From contig CAMDDO010000030.1 of assembly GCA_945892755.1 (NCBI GenBank), positions 1 to 35,316 of the forward strand: a stretch of DNA of 35,316 nucleotides, given 5' to 3'. The translations under genes and the position numbers were made by a program. Shown piece after piece: positions 1-8,582 of the stretch (the first letter of the stretch is position 1; each line of letters starts with the position of its first letter). The notes under the pieces are model-generated. The model did no database searches and was not told the DNA's origin. It was given only the letters and a program-made list of their open reading frames with translations. Source of the stretch: Rhizobium sp. Q54 (lineage in GTDB: Bacteria > Pseudomonadota > Alphaproteobacteria > UBA828).

Positions 1-2
1 GC

Positions 3-227
3 CAGCCCGAGGCCGACATGTTCGGCTTTCAGACCAATTATGGCGTGAGCGAAGGCGTCACACTGGGCGTCAGCTATGGCCGGTTGATCGAGCAGGACCG
101 TTTGCTCGGCGCGGCCAGCACTGGCGCCTTCGCGCTCGGCGAATCGACCTTTCAATTATATAACATCCGTTCACTGCTTTTGCGGGAGCGCCGTTGCGCG
201 GCTGTTGGACACCGAATCAAGCCGTGA
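3..227 (+). CDS. C-terminal fragment of an exported, possibly beta-barrel protein (5' end outside window)
   Basis: The frame is open from the first bases of the window to a TGA at 225-227, so the gene starts upstream. The visible residues alternate polar and hydrophobic positions with aromatic residues and Gly-rich turns (for example GVSEGVTLGVSYGRL), a pattern common in outer-membrane beta-barrels and porins. The last 15 or so residues (LRERRCAAVGHRIKP) are basic, do not look like a strand and lack the usual terminal Phe. The true C-terminus may therefore have been altered, or the assignment may be wrong. No family can be named from about 75 residues. It lies 224 bp upstream of the ammonium transporter. 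Confidence 0.4.
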   Translation, partial: QPEADMFGFQTNYGVSEGVTLGVSYGRLIEQDRLLGAASTGAFALGESTFQLYNIRSLLLRERRCAAVGHRIKP

Positions 228-451
228 AAGCGCCCTTATCAACAGCTCCATGCACAGGTTCGAAGCAGCCGATTGGCACCGGGGTCGGCTGCGCGGGCGG
301 GCTCACCGATGGCGATAAGATGTGGACACATGACTCGGGCCCGTGGACAATTCCGCCACTGGGAGACTTCGAGTCGCTGAACGCTGCGCTGCCGGCCATG
401 GGGGTCGCCGAATCGCAAATAATGCGAAGGCGACATAGAGGGGAGCTTGGT

Positions 452-1873
452 ATGTCCAGTTTGCCCGATGCTTTGAACGTCATCTTCACCGAGGCCTACT
501 ATTGGATCACGGTGGTGATGATGTTCCTGATTCACGTCGGCTTCTGCACTTATGAAGTCGGCGTCGCCCGCCGCAAGAACGCGATGACCGTGGTGATGAA
601 GAACACCATGCTCATCCCACTGGTGACCGTGACGTTCTTCTTCTTCGGTTGGTGGGTCTATTTCGCGTTCTCGAACGTGCCATTCAACGGCGGCTTCATC
701 GACGCGCCCTTCGCGCTGCCGTGGGGCGAGCTGATGGGCGGGCCGCATATGGGCGGCGGCGCGGACGCCAACGCTCCGATCTGGGCGCGCCTGAACGGCG
801 TGTTCTGGGCGGCGTTCCTGCTCTTCTCGTGGACCACCGCCTCGATCATCTCGGGCGCGGTGATGGAGCGCATCAGGACCGGTGCGTTCTTCATGTTCGC
901 GGTCTTGGTCGGCTCGTTCACTTGGATTCTCGATGCCTCCTGGGGCTGGAACCCGGCGGGTTGGATGGTTCAACTGATGGGCTATCACGACGCCTACGCC
1001 TCGGGTGTCGTGCACGCCATCGCCGGCGGCTCGGCGCTTGGGATTCTCCTCGTGCTCGGCCCGCGCATCGGCAAGTTCGGGCCCAAGGGCGAGGTCCGCA
1101 CCATTTTGCCGCACAATCCTTGGCTGGTGACGATCGGCCTGTTTCTGATCTTCACCGGATTTTGGGGCTTCTACGCCGCCTGTAATATCCCGATCTTCGA
1201 TATCGATTCGACCGACGGGGTATTCTATTCGGCGACCAACATCTATCTGATGCCGACGACGCTATCGGGCATCACCTTCAACTTCATCCTGTCATTGTCC
1301 GGCGGCCTGATGGCCGCCTACATCGTTAGCAAAGGCGATCCGTTCTGGACCTATTCGGGCGGCCTGTGCGGCATCATCTCGGCTTCGGCCGGCAATGATC
1401 TCTACCACCCGGTCATCGCCTTCGGCGTCGGCGGCGCCGGCGCCGCGTTCGCCTATGTGCTGCACGGCTTCGTCGAGCGCAGGTTCAAGATCGACGACCC
1501 GGTCGGCGCGGTGGCGGTGCACGGCTATGGCGGCTTTTTCGGCACCGTGGTCGCCGGTTTCATATTGTGGGGCTACCCGGCGGCCAATCCGACCAGTGAA
1601 GGGGTGGCATGGTTCGCCACCGCCGAGGGCCAGCCGATGATCAACCCGCTCGGGAATATCATCGGTGCGATCATCATGTTCTGGGTGCTCGGCTTCATAC
1701 CCTGCTATGCGCTTGCCCGTGTGCTCAAGAGGTTCAACATGCTGAGAGTGCCGCGCGAGGTCGAGCTCGCTGGGTTCGACACCGCAAAGTACGGCGATCC
1801 CTATCCCTACTTCCCGCATGTCGAGACCGAGTTCGATCAGATCGAACGCGAACACGCCAAGGACAAGCACTAG
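452..1873 (+). CDS. amt: Ammonium transporter (Amt/MEP/Rh family)
   Basis: An inner-membrane channel protein for NH4+/NH3 uptake. The protein from this start is 473 aa with about eleven hydrophobic segments. Family landmarks are present: the substrate-site Asp (D180), eight residues before the first pore histidine (H188 in SGVVHAI), and the second pore histidine H357 in VAVHGYGG. This D-x7-H spacing matches AmtB. The frame is open further upstream to 194, but the leading residues are low-complexity and unlike any Amt. The ATG at 452 follows a purine-rich GAGGGGAG, so it is preferred. Unlike most proteobacterial amtB genes there is no glnK next to it. It shares an operon with a small membrane protein whose Shine-Dalgarno overlaps the amt stop codon. 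Nitrogen control would be expected, but no clear sigma-54 site was found. Confidence 0.93.
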   Translation: MSSLPDALNVIFTEAYYWITVVMMFLIHVGFCTYEVGVARRKNAMTVVMKNTMLIPLVTVTFFFFGWWVYFAFSNVPFNGGFIDAPFALPWGELMGGPHMGGGADANAPIWARLNGVFWAAFLLFSWTTASIISGAVMERIRTGAFFMFAVLVGSFTWILDASWGWNPAGWMVQLMGYHDAYASGVVHAIAGGSALGILLVLGPRIGKFGPKGEVRTILPHNPWLVTIGLFLIFTGFWGFYAACNIPIFDIDSTDGVFYSATNIYLMPTTLSGITFNFILSLSGGLMAAYIVSKGDPFWTYSGGLCGIISASAGNDLYHPVIAFGVGGAGAAFAYVLHGFVERRFKIDDPVGAVAVHGYGGFFGTVVAGFILWGYPAANPTSEGVAWFATAEGQPMINPLGNIIGAIIMFWVLGFIPCYALARVLKRFNMLRVPREVELAGFDTAKYGDPYPYFPHVETEFDQIEREHAKDKH

Positions 1874-1882
1874 GAGGTCACG

Positions 1883-2131
1883 ATGCTGATATCGAGCGTG
1901 CTATCGACCGGCCTGTCGTCGTTCAGTAACCCGACTACGATCGGACCAATGTATCCGGGCGTCGGCGTCGAATGGTTGTTGGTGATCATCATCTTTGTCG
2001 CCTGGTTGGGCTGGCAAATCTATCAGTTCCGCAGCGAAGGCAAGGAGCTGAAGCGTCAGGCCGAGCATTTTCGCAAGGTCGGCCTCGACAAGGTGATGAA
2101 AGCCGATATTCATCGCGACACGATGCAATAG
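1883..2131 (+). CDS. Small single-pass membrane protein co-transcribed with amt
   Basis: An 82-aa protein not recognised as a named family. A polar N-terminus of about 28 residues is followed by one hydrophobic segment (about residues 29-47, VEWLLVIIIFVAWLGWQIY). A highly charged, probably helical tail of about 35 residues follows, which by the positive-inside rule should be cytoplasmic. Translation is supported by a perfect AGGAGG at 1872-1877 that overlaps the amt stop codon and lies 5 nt before the ATG, implying translational coupling. A strong terminator follows 52 bp later, so the operon is amt plus this gene only. A role as an Amt accessory or stability partner is inference from position alone. 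Confidence 0.75.
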   Translation: MLISSVLSTGLSSFSNPTTIGPMYPGVGVEWLLVIIIFVAWLGWQIYQFRSEGKELKRQAEHFRKVGLDKVMKADIHRDTMQ

Positions 2132-2183
2132 CCCCGCGCACGCCAAAGCGCGCGTCAGGCTGATCGACTGTTTGAGATGTTGC

Positions 2184-2219
2184 GGGGCGGGCTCGATTGG
2201 GCCCGCCCCTTTCTTTTTC
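2184..2219 (+). terminator. Rho-independent terminator of the amt operon
   Basis: A perfect 9-bp G/C stem (GGGGCGGGC at 2184-2192, GCCCGCCCC at 2201-2209) with an 8-nt loop is followed directly by a T-rich tract at 2210-2219. This is the clearest intrinsic terminator in the window. Confidence 0.92.
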
Positions 2220-2354
2220 TGGCATCGCCGCAAGCGCGACCCCTGCGCCGCGATTGGTCATGCCAGGAATAGCGTTTGCCTGACATGAAACGCACGACTA
2301 TCGTTGCCGCGATTTTCCGCGGACGAACGCGGCGCAAAGAAGAGGTTTGAAGCG

Positions 2355-4061
2355 ATGGCGACTGCCCCGGTTTCTCTCCACGAGCGCTACAAGACCGACA
2401 TCGAAATCGCGCGCGACGCGAAGAAGCGTCCGGTGCTGGAACTGGCCAAGGACAGACTCGGCATTGCCGCGGAAAATCTTGAGCCTTATGGCCACTACAA
2501 GGCCAAGATCGGCCTGCCCTATATCAAGAGTCTGGAGAGCAAGCCCGACGGCAAATTGATCCTGGTCAGCGCGATCACGCCGACGCCGGCCGGCGAAGGC
2601 AAGACCACGACGACGGTCGGCCTTGGCGACGGGCTCAACCGGATCGGCAAAAAGGCGATCATCTGCCTGCGCGAGCCGAGCCTCGGCCCCTGCTTTGGCG
2701 TGAAGGGCGGCGCGGCCGGCGGCGGCTACGCCCAGGTCGTACCGATGGAGGACATCAACCTCCACTTCACCGGCGATTTCCATGCCATCGGCACGGCCAA
2801 CAATCTGCTCGCGGCGTTGACCGACAATCACATTTATTGGGGCAACGCGCTCGGCATCGACCCGCGTCGGGTGACCTGGCGCCGTGTGCTCGACATGAAC
2901 GATCGCGCCTTGCGTTCGATCGTCTCCTCGCTTGGCGGGGTCGCCAACGGTTTCCCGCGCGAGGATGGTTTCGACATCACGGTCGCCTCCGAAGTGATGG
3001 CGATCTTCTGCCTGTCGCGCGACGCGGCGGATTTGCGCCAGCGGCTCGGCAATATCATCGTCGGCTATACGCGCGACAAGAAGCCGGCGCGGGCGCGCGA
3101 ACTGAAGGCGGATGGCGCCATGGCCGTGCTCCTGAACGAGGCGCTCGCGCCCAATCTGGTGCAAACGGTCGAGAACAACCCGGCGCTGATCCATGGCGGG
3201 CCATTCGCCAACATCGCGCACGGTTGCAACTCGGTGATCGCCACCCGCGCCGCGCTCAAGCTGGCCGACTATGTGGTCACCGAGGCCGGCTTTGGCGCCG
3301 ATCTCGGCGCCGAGAAGTTTTTCGATATCAAGTGCCGAAAGGCCGAACTCAAACCCGCTTGCGCCGTCGTGGTCGCCACCGTGCGCGCGCTCAAGATGCA
3401 CGGCGGCGTCGCAAAGGATGATCTGAAGACCGAGAATCTCGCGGCCCTCAAGAAAGGCGTTTCCAACCTTGAGCGCCACGTCAAGAACGTCGGCAAGTTC
3501 GGCGTTCCCGTGGTGGTTGGCATCAACCGCTTTTCGGCCGACACCGAGGCGGAGATCAAGCTGGTTCGCGAGGCTTGCGCGACGCTCGGCGTCGAGGCGG
3601 TGCTCTGCGACCACTGGGCGCTCGGCAGCGCCGGCACGGAGGAGCTTGCCCGCACTGTGGTGCGCACGATTGAGACCAAGCCGTCCAATTTCAAGCCGCT
3701 CTACCCCGACGAGATGAAGCTATGGGACAAGGTCGCGACCATCGCGCGCGAGCTCTATGGCGCATCGGAGATCGTCGCCGACAGCGCGATCCGCAAGCAG
3801 TTCGCCGAATTGCAGGATGGCGGTTTCGGCCATTATCCGGTGTGCATCGCCAAGACCCAGTACAGCTTCTCGACGGACCCTAATTTGAAGGGCGCACCGA
3901 GCGGTCACGTCGTGCCGATTCGCGAGGTCCGTCTCTCGGCCGGCGCCGAATTCGTGGTGGTCATCTGCGGCGAAGTCATGACCATGCCGGGCCTACCCAA
4001 AGTGCCCGCGGCAAACTCGATCGAGCTCGACGGCAGCGGCAATATCGTCGGTCTGTTCTGA
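2355..4061 (+). CDS. fhs: Formate--tetrahydrofolate ligase
   Basis: A cytosolic one-carbon enzyme that couples ATP, formate and tetrahydrofolate to give 10-formyl-THF. The product is 568 aa, close to the usual 555-560. The family P-loop [13 protein letters not shown] lies at residues 75-87. The conserved block [18 protein letters not shown] and the C-terminal [10 protein letters not shown] are intact. The open frame extends to 2304, but the ATG at 2355 matches the usual family N-terminus and follows a purine-rich stretch (AGAAGAGG). It stands alone between the amt terminator and the paiB-like gene. The enzyme feeds purine and serine/methionine one-carbon pools and can serve formate assimilation. 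No linked folD or gcv gene is present to indicate which role dominates. Confidence 0.97.
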   Translation: MATAPVSLHERYKTDIEIARDAKKRPVLELAKDRLGIAAENLEPYGHYKAKIGLPYIKSLESKPDGKLILVSAITPTPAGEGKTTTTVGLGDGLNRIGKKAIICLREPSLGPCFGVKGGAAGGGYAQVVPMEDINLHFTGDFHAIGTANNLLAALTDNHIYWGNALGIDPRRVTWRRVLDMNDRALRSIVSSLGGVANGFPREDGFDITVASEVMAIFCLSRDAADLRQRLGNIIVGYTRDKKPARARELKADGAMAVLLNEALAPNLVQTVENNPALIHGGPFANIAHGCNSVIATRAALKLADYVVTEAGFGADLGAEKFFDIKCRKAELKPACAVVVATVRALKMHGGVAKDDLKTENLAALKKGVSNLERHVKNVGKFGVPVVVGINRFSADTEAEIKLVREACATLGVEAVLCDHWALGSAGTEELARTVVRTIETKPSNFKPLYPDEMKLWDKVATIARELYGASEIVADSAIRKQFAELQDGGFGHYPVCIAKTQYSFSTDPNLKGAPSGHVVPIREVRLSAGAEFVVVICGEVMTMPGLPKVPAANSIELDGSGNIVGLF

Positions 4062-4131
4062 ACGCGAGCGCGGCGTTAGAGAAGGCGGCGCATCGTGCTA
4101 TGCTCCGCTTTCAACCAGTGACGGTGGCGGC

Positions 4132-4773
4132 GTGTACATACCGGCTCATTTCGAAGTCGACGACCTGGCCGCCAAACACGCGCTGATCGAGGCGCATTCA
4201 TTCGGCACGCTGATCGTTACCCTTGATGGCCGACTCGAAGCAACCCATCTTCCGTTTCTGCTCGATCGCGGCGGGGGCCCGCATGGTATGTTGCGCGCGC
4301 ATATGGCCCGCGCCAATCCGGCGTGGCGCGCGTTCGACGGCACGACTGAGGCACTCGCGATCTTCTTGGGGGTCGAAGGCTATATATCGCCGGACTGGTA
4401 TGAGAGCAAACACCAAGTGCCGACGTGGAATTATGTCGCGGTTCATGCCTATGGTGTGCCGCGAGAACTCGACGACGCTGGTACGGTTTGTCTGCTCGAC
4501 GAATTGAGCGCGCGTCACGAAGGCGCGCTGCTACCTAAGCCACCATGGACTGCGTCGAAACTTGACCCCGACTATTTCGCTAAATTGCGGCGCGCCATTG
4601 TTGCTTTCGAGATCACCGTGACCAGATTGGAAGGCAAGGCCAAGCTGAGCCAGAACAAGACGGCTGCTGACGTCGCAGGCGCAGCCGCTGCCCTTGACAC
4701 CCAAGGCGATCAATGGAGCCGCGCGCTTGCGAGACAAATGAGACAGGCGATGTCACGCGGCAAAGGCTGTTGA
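4132..4773 (+). CDS. FMN-binding negative transcriptional regulator, PaiB family
   Basis: A 213-aa protein with the PaiB fold, a split-barrel flavin-binding domain. It starts MYIPAHFE and carries the diagnostic block YISPDWYESKHQVPTWNY around residues 84-101, followed by VAVHAYG. Bacillus PaiB is described as a repressor of sporulation and protease genes, but most proteobacterial homologues have no established target and may be flavin- or heme-related oxidoreductase-like proteins. The start is a GTG at 4132 with only weak upstream purines. It is 70 bp from fhs and 72 bp from the stress-protein gene, so an operon is possible but not shown. Confidence 0.88.
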   Translation: MYIPAHFEVDDLAAKHALIEAHSFGTLIVTLDGRLEATHLPFLLDRGGGPHGMLRAHMARANPAWRAFDGTTEALAIFLGVEGYISPDWYESKHQVPTWNYVAVHAYGVPRELDDAGTVCLLDELSARHEGALLPKPPWTASKLDPDYFAKLRRAIVAFEITVTRLEGKAKLSQNKTAADVAGAAAALDTQGDQWSRALARQMRQAMSRGKGC

Positions 4774-4845
4774 TCCACGTCAAGGCCGCTTACGAGAAGC
4801 GAGCGCATATTTGTTTTTAATACGAGCCCTGCAGGGGAGACCTCC

Positions 4846-5682
4846 ATGAGCTTCGGCACGATCTTGCTCCATCTGAATGGCGGCGAGCGCGATGGCGCCA
4901 ATCTTGACTATGCGGTCATGCTGGCGACGCAGCACCGTGCCCATCTCGTCGCGCTGCGCACGATCGCGCCGTTTTACCCGACCATCGGCGCATTCGGTGA
5001 CGCGGCCGTGGGCGTCATCGCCGAGCTGCAGGAGCGTTATCGGGCCAGCGAGCGAGCCGGCGCGGCCAAGACCCGTCAGACCGCGGAGCGGCTGTGCGGG
5101 TCCGCCGACGTCAAGCTTGAGTGGCGCGAGGAAGAGGACTTCGCGGACGACATCGTACCGATCCATGCGCGCTACGCCGACGTTGCAATTGTTGGCCAAC
5201 CCGAGCGCAGCAAGATAGAGCCGAACCATTCTCCCGAATTGCCGGCCAATGTCGTGATGGGTGCCGGTCGGCCGGTGATCGTGGTGCCCTATGCGGGTCG
5301 GTTCGATAAACCGCCACAGCACGTACTGATCGCCTGGAGCGGCACGCGCGAGGCGACCCGCGCCGTCCATGACGCGCTGCCGATCCTCAAGCGAGCGGCA
5401 AAAGTTTCCGTCCTGAGTATCAATCCCAAGGACGGCAAGCATCTGCCGGGGGCCGATATCGCGGCCCATCTTGCGCGGCATGGCTGCAAAGCCGAGGCCG
5501 CGCGCACGGTGTCGAGCGATATCTCGGTCGCCGATGTCATGCTGTCCGACGCCTCCGATATTGGGGCGGATTTCATCGTCATGGGTGCCTATGGGCACTC
5601 GAGGCTGCGAGAGTGGGCACTCGGCGGCGCCACGCGGGACGTGCTCGGCACCATGACCGTCCCGGTCTTGCTCTCTCATTGA
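4846..5682 (+). CDS. Universal stress protein with two tandem UspA domains
   Basis: A 278-aa cytosolic protein made of two Usp domains (about residues 1-140 and 148-278), where single-domain Usp proteins have about 140-150 residues. The second domain ends with the nucleotide-binding pattern GAYGHSRLREWALGG, of the G-x2-G-x9-G-(S/T) type, so ATP binding is likely there. The first domain is degenerate at the equivalent place (VGQPERSKIEPNHSPELP), suggesting a non-binding half. A good Shine-Dalgarno (GGGGAG) precedes the ATG. Such proteins are typically induced by starvation, anoxia or envelope stress. The physiological trigger cannot be told from this sequence. Confidence 0.9.
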   Translation: MSFGTILLHLNGGERDGANLDYAVMLATQHRAHLVALRTIAPFYPTIGAFGDAAVGVIAELQERYRASERAGAAKTRQTAERLCGSADVKLEWREEEDFADDIVPIHARYADVAIVGQPERSKIEPNHSPELPANVVMGAGRPVIVVPYAGRFDKPPQHVLIAWSGTREATRAVHDALPILKRAAKVSVLSINPKDGKHLPGADIAAHLARHGCKAEAARTVSSDISVADVMLSDASDIGADFIVMGAYGHSRLREWALGGATRDVLGTMTVPVLLSH

Positions 5683-6031
5683 CGGCCGTTCGAGGCTTGA
5701 GAGCGGACACGCGCGAAAATCTGGACTTGTCAACAGGCAATCACCTGGCCACGCGGAGGAGCGGCGATTTTTCTTAACCACGTTCGTTGAATCACGTGTC
5801 ATGCCAGTGCAATGGTTAATCTACACCAGATCAACCACTTAGACCGCTTGCACGTTTTCTGAGCAGAGGCCGGAAATACCACGCTCAGCCTATCTTGAAT
5901 GAATGTATGGGCAGCTTTGCCAACAGACTTATCCACAGCCATCGTGGATTGCCCGTGGCGCCGCGCCAAGCCTCTGAATCAGCTAAGCCTCGTGCGTTGA
6001 CCAAGCGGGGGGTTCTGCCAATATCTCAACC
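5683..6031. other. Gene-free spacer (349 bp) with DnaA box, inverted repeat and two GANTC sites
   Basis: No convincing reading frame lies here and base composition is visibly more A/T-rich than the flanking genes. It contains a perfect TTATCCACA at 5929-5937, a 7-bp inverted repeat TTAACCA (5774-5780) / TGGTTAA (5813-5819), and two GAATC sites (5789-5793, 5976-5980), the target of the alphaproteobacterial CcrM methylase. A TTGACC at 5997-6002 and an A/T-rich hexamer CAATAT at 6019-6024 could form a weak uvrC promoter. No intrinsic terminator for the upstream stress-protein gene was seen. Confidence 0.6.
5929..5937 (+). promoter_or_regulatory. Perfect DnaA-box sequence TTATCCACA
   Basis: The nine bases match the high-affinity DnaA box exactly and lie about 95 bp upstream of uvrC in a gene-free spacer. 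A single box without a cluster or adjacent A/T-rich unwinding region does not make an origin. DnaA-dependent transcriptional control of the repair operon, or chance, are the realistic readings. Confidence 0.4.
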
Positions 6032-7999
6032 ATGAGCGCTCTGACCGAACGGCCCCATGGTCCCTCTGGAGCGCCTGTCGAAGCAGCAACAGGATCGCGT
6101 TCGGCGGTCACTTCGGGCGCTTCTTCTCTCGCGCGCGGCGCCGAGGTCGTGCGCGCCGCGTTGCGCAACCTGCCGCTTTCGCCTGGCGTTTACCGCATGC
6201 TCGACCGGCACGGCGAGCCGCTCTATGTCGGCAAAGCCAAGAGCCTTCGCAAGCGCGTCGCGGCCTATGTCAAGGTCGACCGGCTTCCGGTTCGTCTACA
6301 ACGCATGGTTGCGGCGACCACGAGCTTGGAAATCGTTTCGACCCGAAGCGAGGTCGAGGCGCTGTTGCTCGAGAGCAACCTGATCAAGAAGCTCAAGCCG
6401 CGCTACAACATCACGCTGAGGGACGACAAGTCGTTCCCCTATATCCTGATCACCGGCGATCACGACTGGCCCCAAGTCGTCAAATATCGCGGCGCTCGAT
6501 CGCGCCAGGGCGAATATTTTGGTCCTTTCGCGTCGGCTGGCGCGGTCAATCAGACGATCAACGCGCTGCATCGCGCCTTCCATCTGCGCTCGTGCAGCGA
6601 TTCTATCTTCGAGAGCCGTACGCGCCCCTGCCTGCAGTATCAAATCAAGCGCTGCAGCGCGCCATGTGTCGGCCGCATCACCAAGAACGCCTATGCAACG
6701 ATGGTCGACGAAGCGCGACAGTTCCTTTCGGGGCGAAGCCAGGAGATTCAGGAGAAACTCACCCACCAAATGGTCGCGGCGAGCGAAACACTCGCGTTCG
6801 AAACCGCGGCGGCTTACCGCGATCGCATTCGCGCCATGACGTTGATCCAAGCGCGCCAAGGCATCAACGTGGTGGGCCTTGGCGATGCCGATGTCATCGC
6901 GGCCTATACCGAGGCCGGCGAGGCATGCGTCCAAGCGTTTTTCTTCCGCAACGGCCAGAATTTCGGCAACCGCGCCTATTTTCCGAAACACACCGACGAC
7001 GCCTCGACCGCCGACGTGCTGGCCGCCTTCCTCGGTCAATTCTACCAGAGTCACACGCCGCCGCCTTTGGTGCTGGTCAACCAGGCGCTACCCGAGGCCG
7101 CCTTGATTGAGAGCGCGCTTTCTCAGTGCGCCGAGGCCCGTGTCAAGCTCGTCGCGCCGGAGCGTGGCGATAAGTTGAAGCTGGTCGAAAGCGCGCTGCG
7201 CAATGCGCGCGAGGCGCTTGGCCGGCGGTTGGCGGAGAGCGCGACCCAGCGGAGCCTGCTTGAGGGGCTTGCTCAGGCATTGGACCTCGACGAGGCGCCG
7301 ACGCGTATCGAAATCTATGATAACAGCCATGTCCAAGGCGCCAACGCGGTCGGCGCCATGGTCGTCGCGGGACCGGAAGGTTTCATCAAGAGCGCCTATC
7401 GCACCTTCAACATCAAGCTCGCGAGTGCCGAGGCGGGCGCGGCGAAGATCACGCCGGGCGACGATTATGGTATGATGCGTGAAGTGTTCGGCCGGCGCTT
7501 CGGCCGGCTGCTCAGAGAGGATCCCGAGCGAAATCACGGGGCATGGCCCGATCTCGTGCTGATCGATGGCGGCGCCGGGCAGCTTGCCCAGGCGGTTGAG
7601 GTGCTCGGCCAACTCGGCATAGGCGGCGTCACGCTCGCCGCAGTCGCCAAAGGGCCCGAGCGCGACGCAGGCAAAGAGCGTATCTTCATGACGGGTCGCG
7701 CGCCGATCGAGTTCGATCCGAGGGACCCGGTGCTCTACTTCGTGCAGCGCTTGCGCGACGAGGCGCACCGCTTTGCCATCGGCACACATCGCGCGCGACG
7801 CGCCAAGGCCGCAAAGGGCTCGGCGCTGGATGAGATCGCGGGCATCGGCCCGACACGCAAACGCGCGCTTCTCCATCATTTCGGTTCGGCGCGCGCCGTG
7901 TCGCAGGCCGGGATCGATGATCTGATACGCGTTACTGGAATTTCGGCGGCGACCGCGAGGCTGATTTATGACCATTTCCACCCGACGCCGGCGCGCTGA
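6032..7999 (+). CDS. uvrC: UvrABC excinuclease subunit C
   Basis: The nuclease subunit that makes the 3' and 5' incisions around UvrB-bound DNA lesions. The 655-aa product has the GIY-YIG domain (SPGVY at 50-54, YVGKAKSLRKR at 65-75), a cysteine group C188-x11-C200-x7-C208-x3-C212 with the spacing of the [4Fe-4S] site reported for E. coli UvrC, and the UVR (UvrB-binding) motif around 230-268. The C-terminal RNase-H-like catalytic half includes IYDNSHVQG and LVLIDGGAGQL, and terminal helix-hairpin-helix motifs contain DEIAGIGPTRKRALL. About 45 residues precede the first motif, a length normal for alphaproteobacteria. No Shine-Dalgarno lies near the ATG, so it may be leaderless. pgsA follows 4 bp after the stop. 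Confidence 0.97.
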   Translation: MSALTERPHGPSGAPVEAATGSRSAVTSGASSLARGAEVVRAALRNLPLSPGVYRMLDRHGEPLYVGKAKSLRKRVAAYVKVDRLPVRLQRMVAATTSLEIVSTRSEVEALLLESNLIKKLKPRYNITLRDDKSFPYILITGDHDWPQVVKYRGARSRQGEYFGPFASAGAVNQTINALHRAFHLRSCSDSIFESRTRPCLQYQIKRCSAPCVGRITKNAYATMVDEARQFLSGRSQEIQEKLTHQMVAASETLAFETAAAYRDRIRAMTLIQARQGINVVGLGDADVIAAYTEAGEACVQAFFFRNGQNFGNRAYFPKHTDDASTADVLAAFLGQFYQSHTPPPLVLVNQALPEAALIESALSQCAEARVKLVAPERGDKLKLVESALRNAREALGRRLAESATQRSLLEGLAQALDLDEAPTRIEIYDNSHVQGANAVGAMVVAGPEGFIKSAYRTFNIKLASAEAGAAKITPGDDYGMMREVFGRRFGRLLREDPERNHGAWPDLVLIDGGAGQLAQAVEVLGQLGIGGVTLAAVAKGPERDAGKERIFMTGRAPIEFDPRDPVLYFVQRLRDEAHRFAIGTHRARRAKAAKGSALDEIAGIGPTRKRALLHHFGSARAVSQAGIDDLIRVTGISAATARLIYDHFHPTPAR

Positions 8000-8003
8000 A
8001 GCA

Positions 8004-8579
8004 ATGCGGAGAAGCGGATCATCGGGCCTGGTCACGCTGCCAAACGGGCTGACCTTGGCGCGCATCGCGGCGGTGCCTGGAATGGTCGGCCTGCTTTATC
8101 TCGACCAGCCCGCGGCCGCCTTTGCCTGCTTCGGCGTCTTCGTCGCGGCCAGTGTGACCGATTTCTTCGACGGCTATCTCGCGCGCCGGCTCGACCAGAT
8201 GTCGGAGTTCGGCCGCGTCCTTGACCCGATCGCCGACAAGCTTCTGGTCGCGGTCGCCCTGATCATGCTGGCGGCGTTCGACCAAGCCCCCTTGATCGCG
8301 GTTGTCGCCATCATCGGACGGGAGTTGTTCATCTCGGGCCTGCGCGAAGCCCTGGCCGGCCGCATCACGCTGCCGGTGACCTGGCTCGCCAAATGGAAAA
8401 CCGCGAGCCAGATGGGCGCGGTGGCGCTTCTCTTGATCGCGCCGGGTCTCGGTATCGACGCGCTGGCCTCGGCCGGCGAAGGGCTGCTGTGGCTGGCGGT
8501 CGGGCTGAGCTGGGTCACCGCCATCGACTATGTTCGGCATGTTTGGCGCGCGAGCGCGGGCGCCAAGCCCAAAGCGTGA
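8004..8579 (+). CDS. pgsA: CDP-diacylglycerol--glycerol-3-phosphate 3-phosphatidyltransferase
   Basis: An inner-membrane enzyme making phosphatidylglycerophosphate, the committed step to phosphatidylglycerol and cardiolipin. The 191-aa product has the CDP-alcohol phosphotransferase signature D-x2-D-G-x2-A-R-x8-G-x3-D-x3-D, seen as DFFDGYLARRLDQMSEFG followed by RVLDPIADK. It also has the typical start LPNGLTLARI and four to six hydrophobic segments. An ATG at 7968 inside uvrC would add 12 basic residues (MTISTRRRRAEA). The ATG at 8004, just past the uvrC stop, gives the usual length and is preferred. The uvrC-pgsA adjacency is widely conserved in proteobacteria. Confidence 0.95.
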   Translation: MRRSGSSGLVTLPNGLTLARIAAVPGMVGLLYLDQPAAAFACFGVFVAASVTDFFDGYLARRLDQMSEFGRVLDPIADKLLVAVALIMLAAFDQAPLIAVVAIIGRELFISGLREALAGRITLPVTWLAKWKTASQMGAVALLLIAPGLGIDALASAGEGLLWLAVGLSWVTAIDYVRHVWRASAGAKPKA

Positions 8580-8582
8580 GAC

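Noticed and set aside
274-290. Possible sigma-54 promoter (TGGCAC followed by a GC) upstream of amt
   Set aside because: The -24 part matches, but the -12 GC is displaced by one base and the TTGC core is missing. The spacing is strict for sigma-54, so it is not called.
2298-3614. Long minus-strand frame (438 aa) opposite fhs
   Set aside because: It is antisense to a highly conserved enzyme with intact motifs. The composition is typical of a shadow and no domain is recognisable.
4780-5802. Minus-strand 340-aa frame over the stress-protein gene
   Set aside because: It is antisense to the tandem Usp gene, with no signature or plausible ribosome site.
5929-5937. Replication origin at the DnaA box
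   Set aside because: Only one perfect box is present, with no cluster, no A/T-rich unwinding element and no parA/parB, repABC or hemE-type neighbours.
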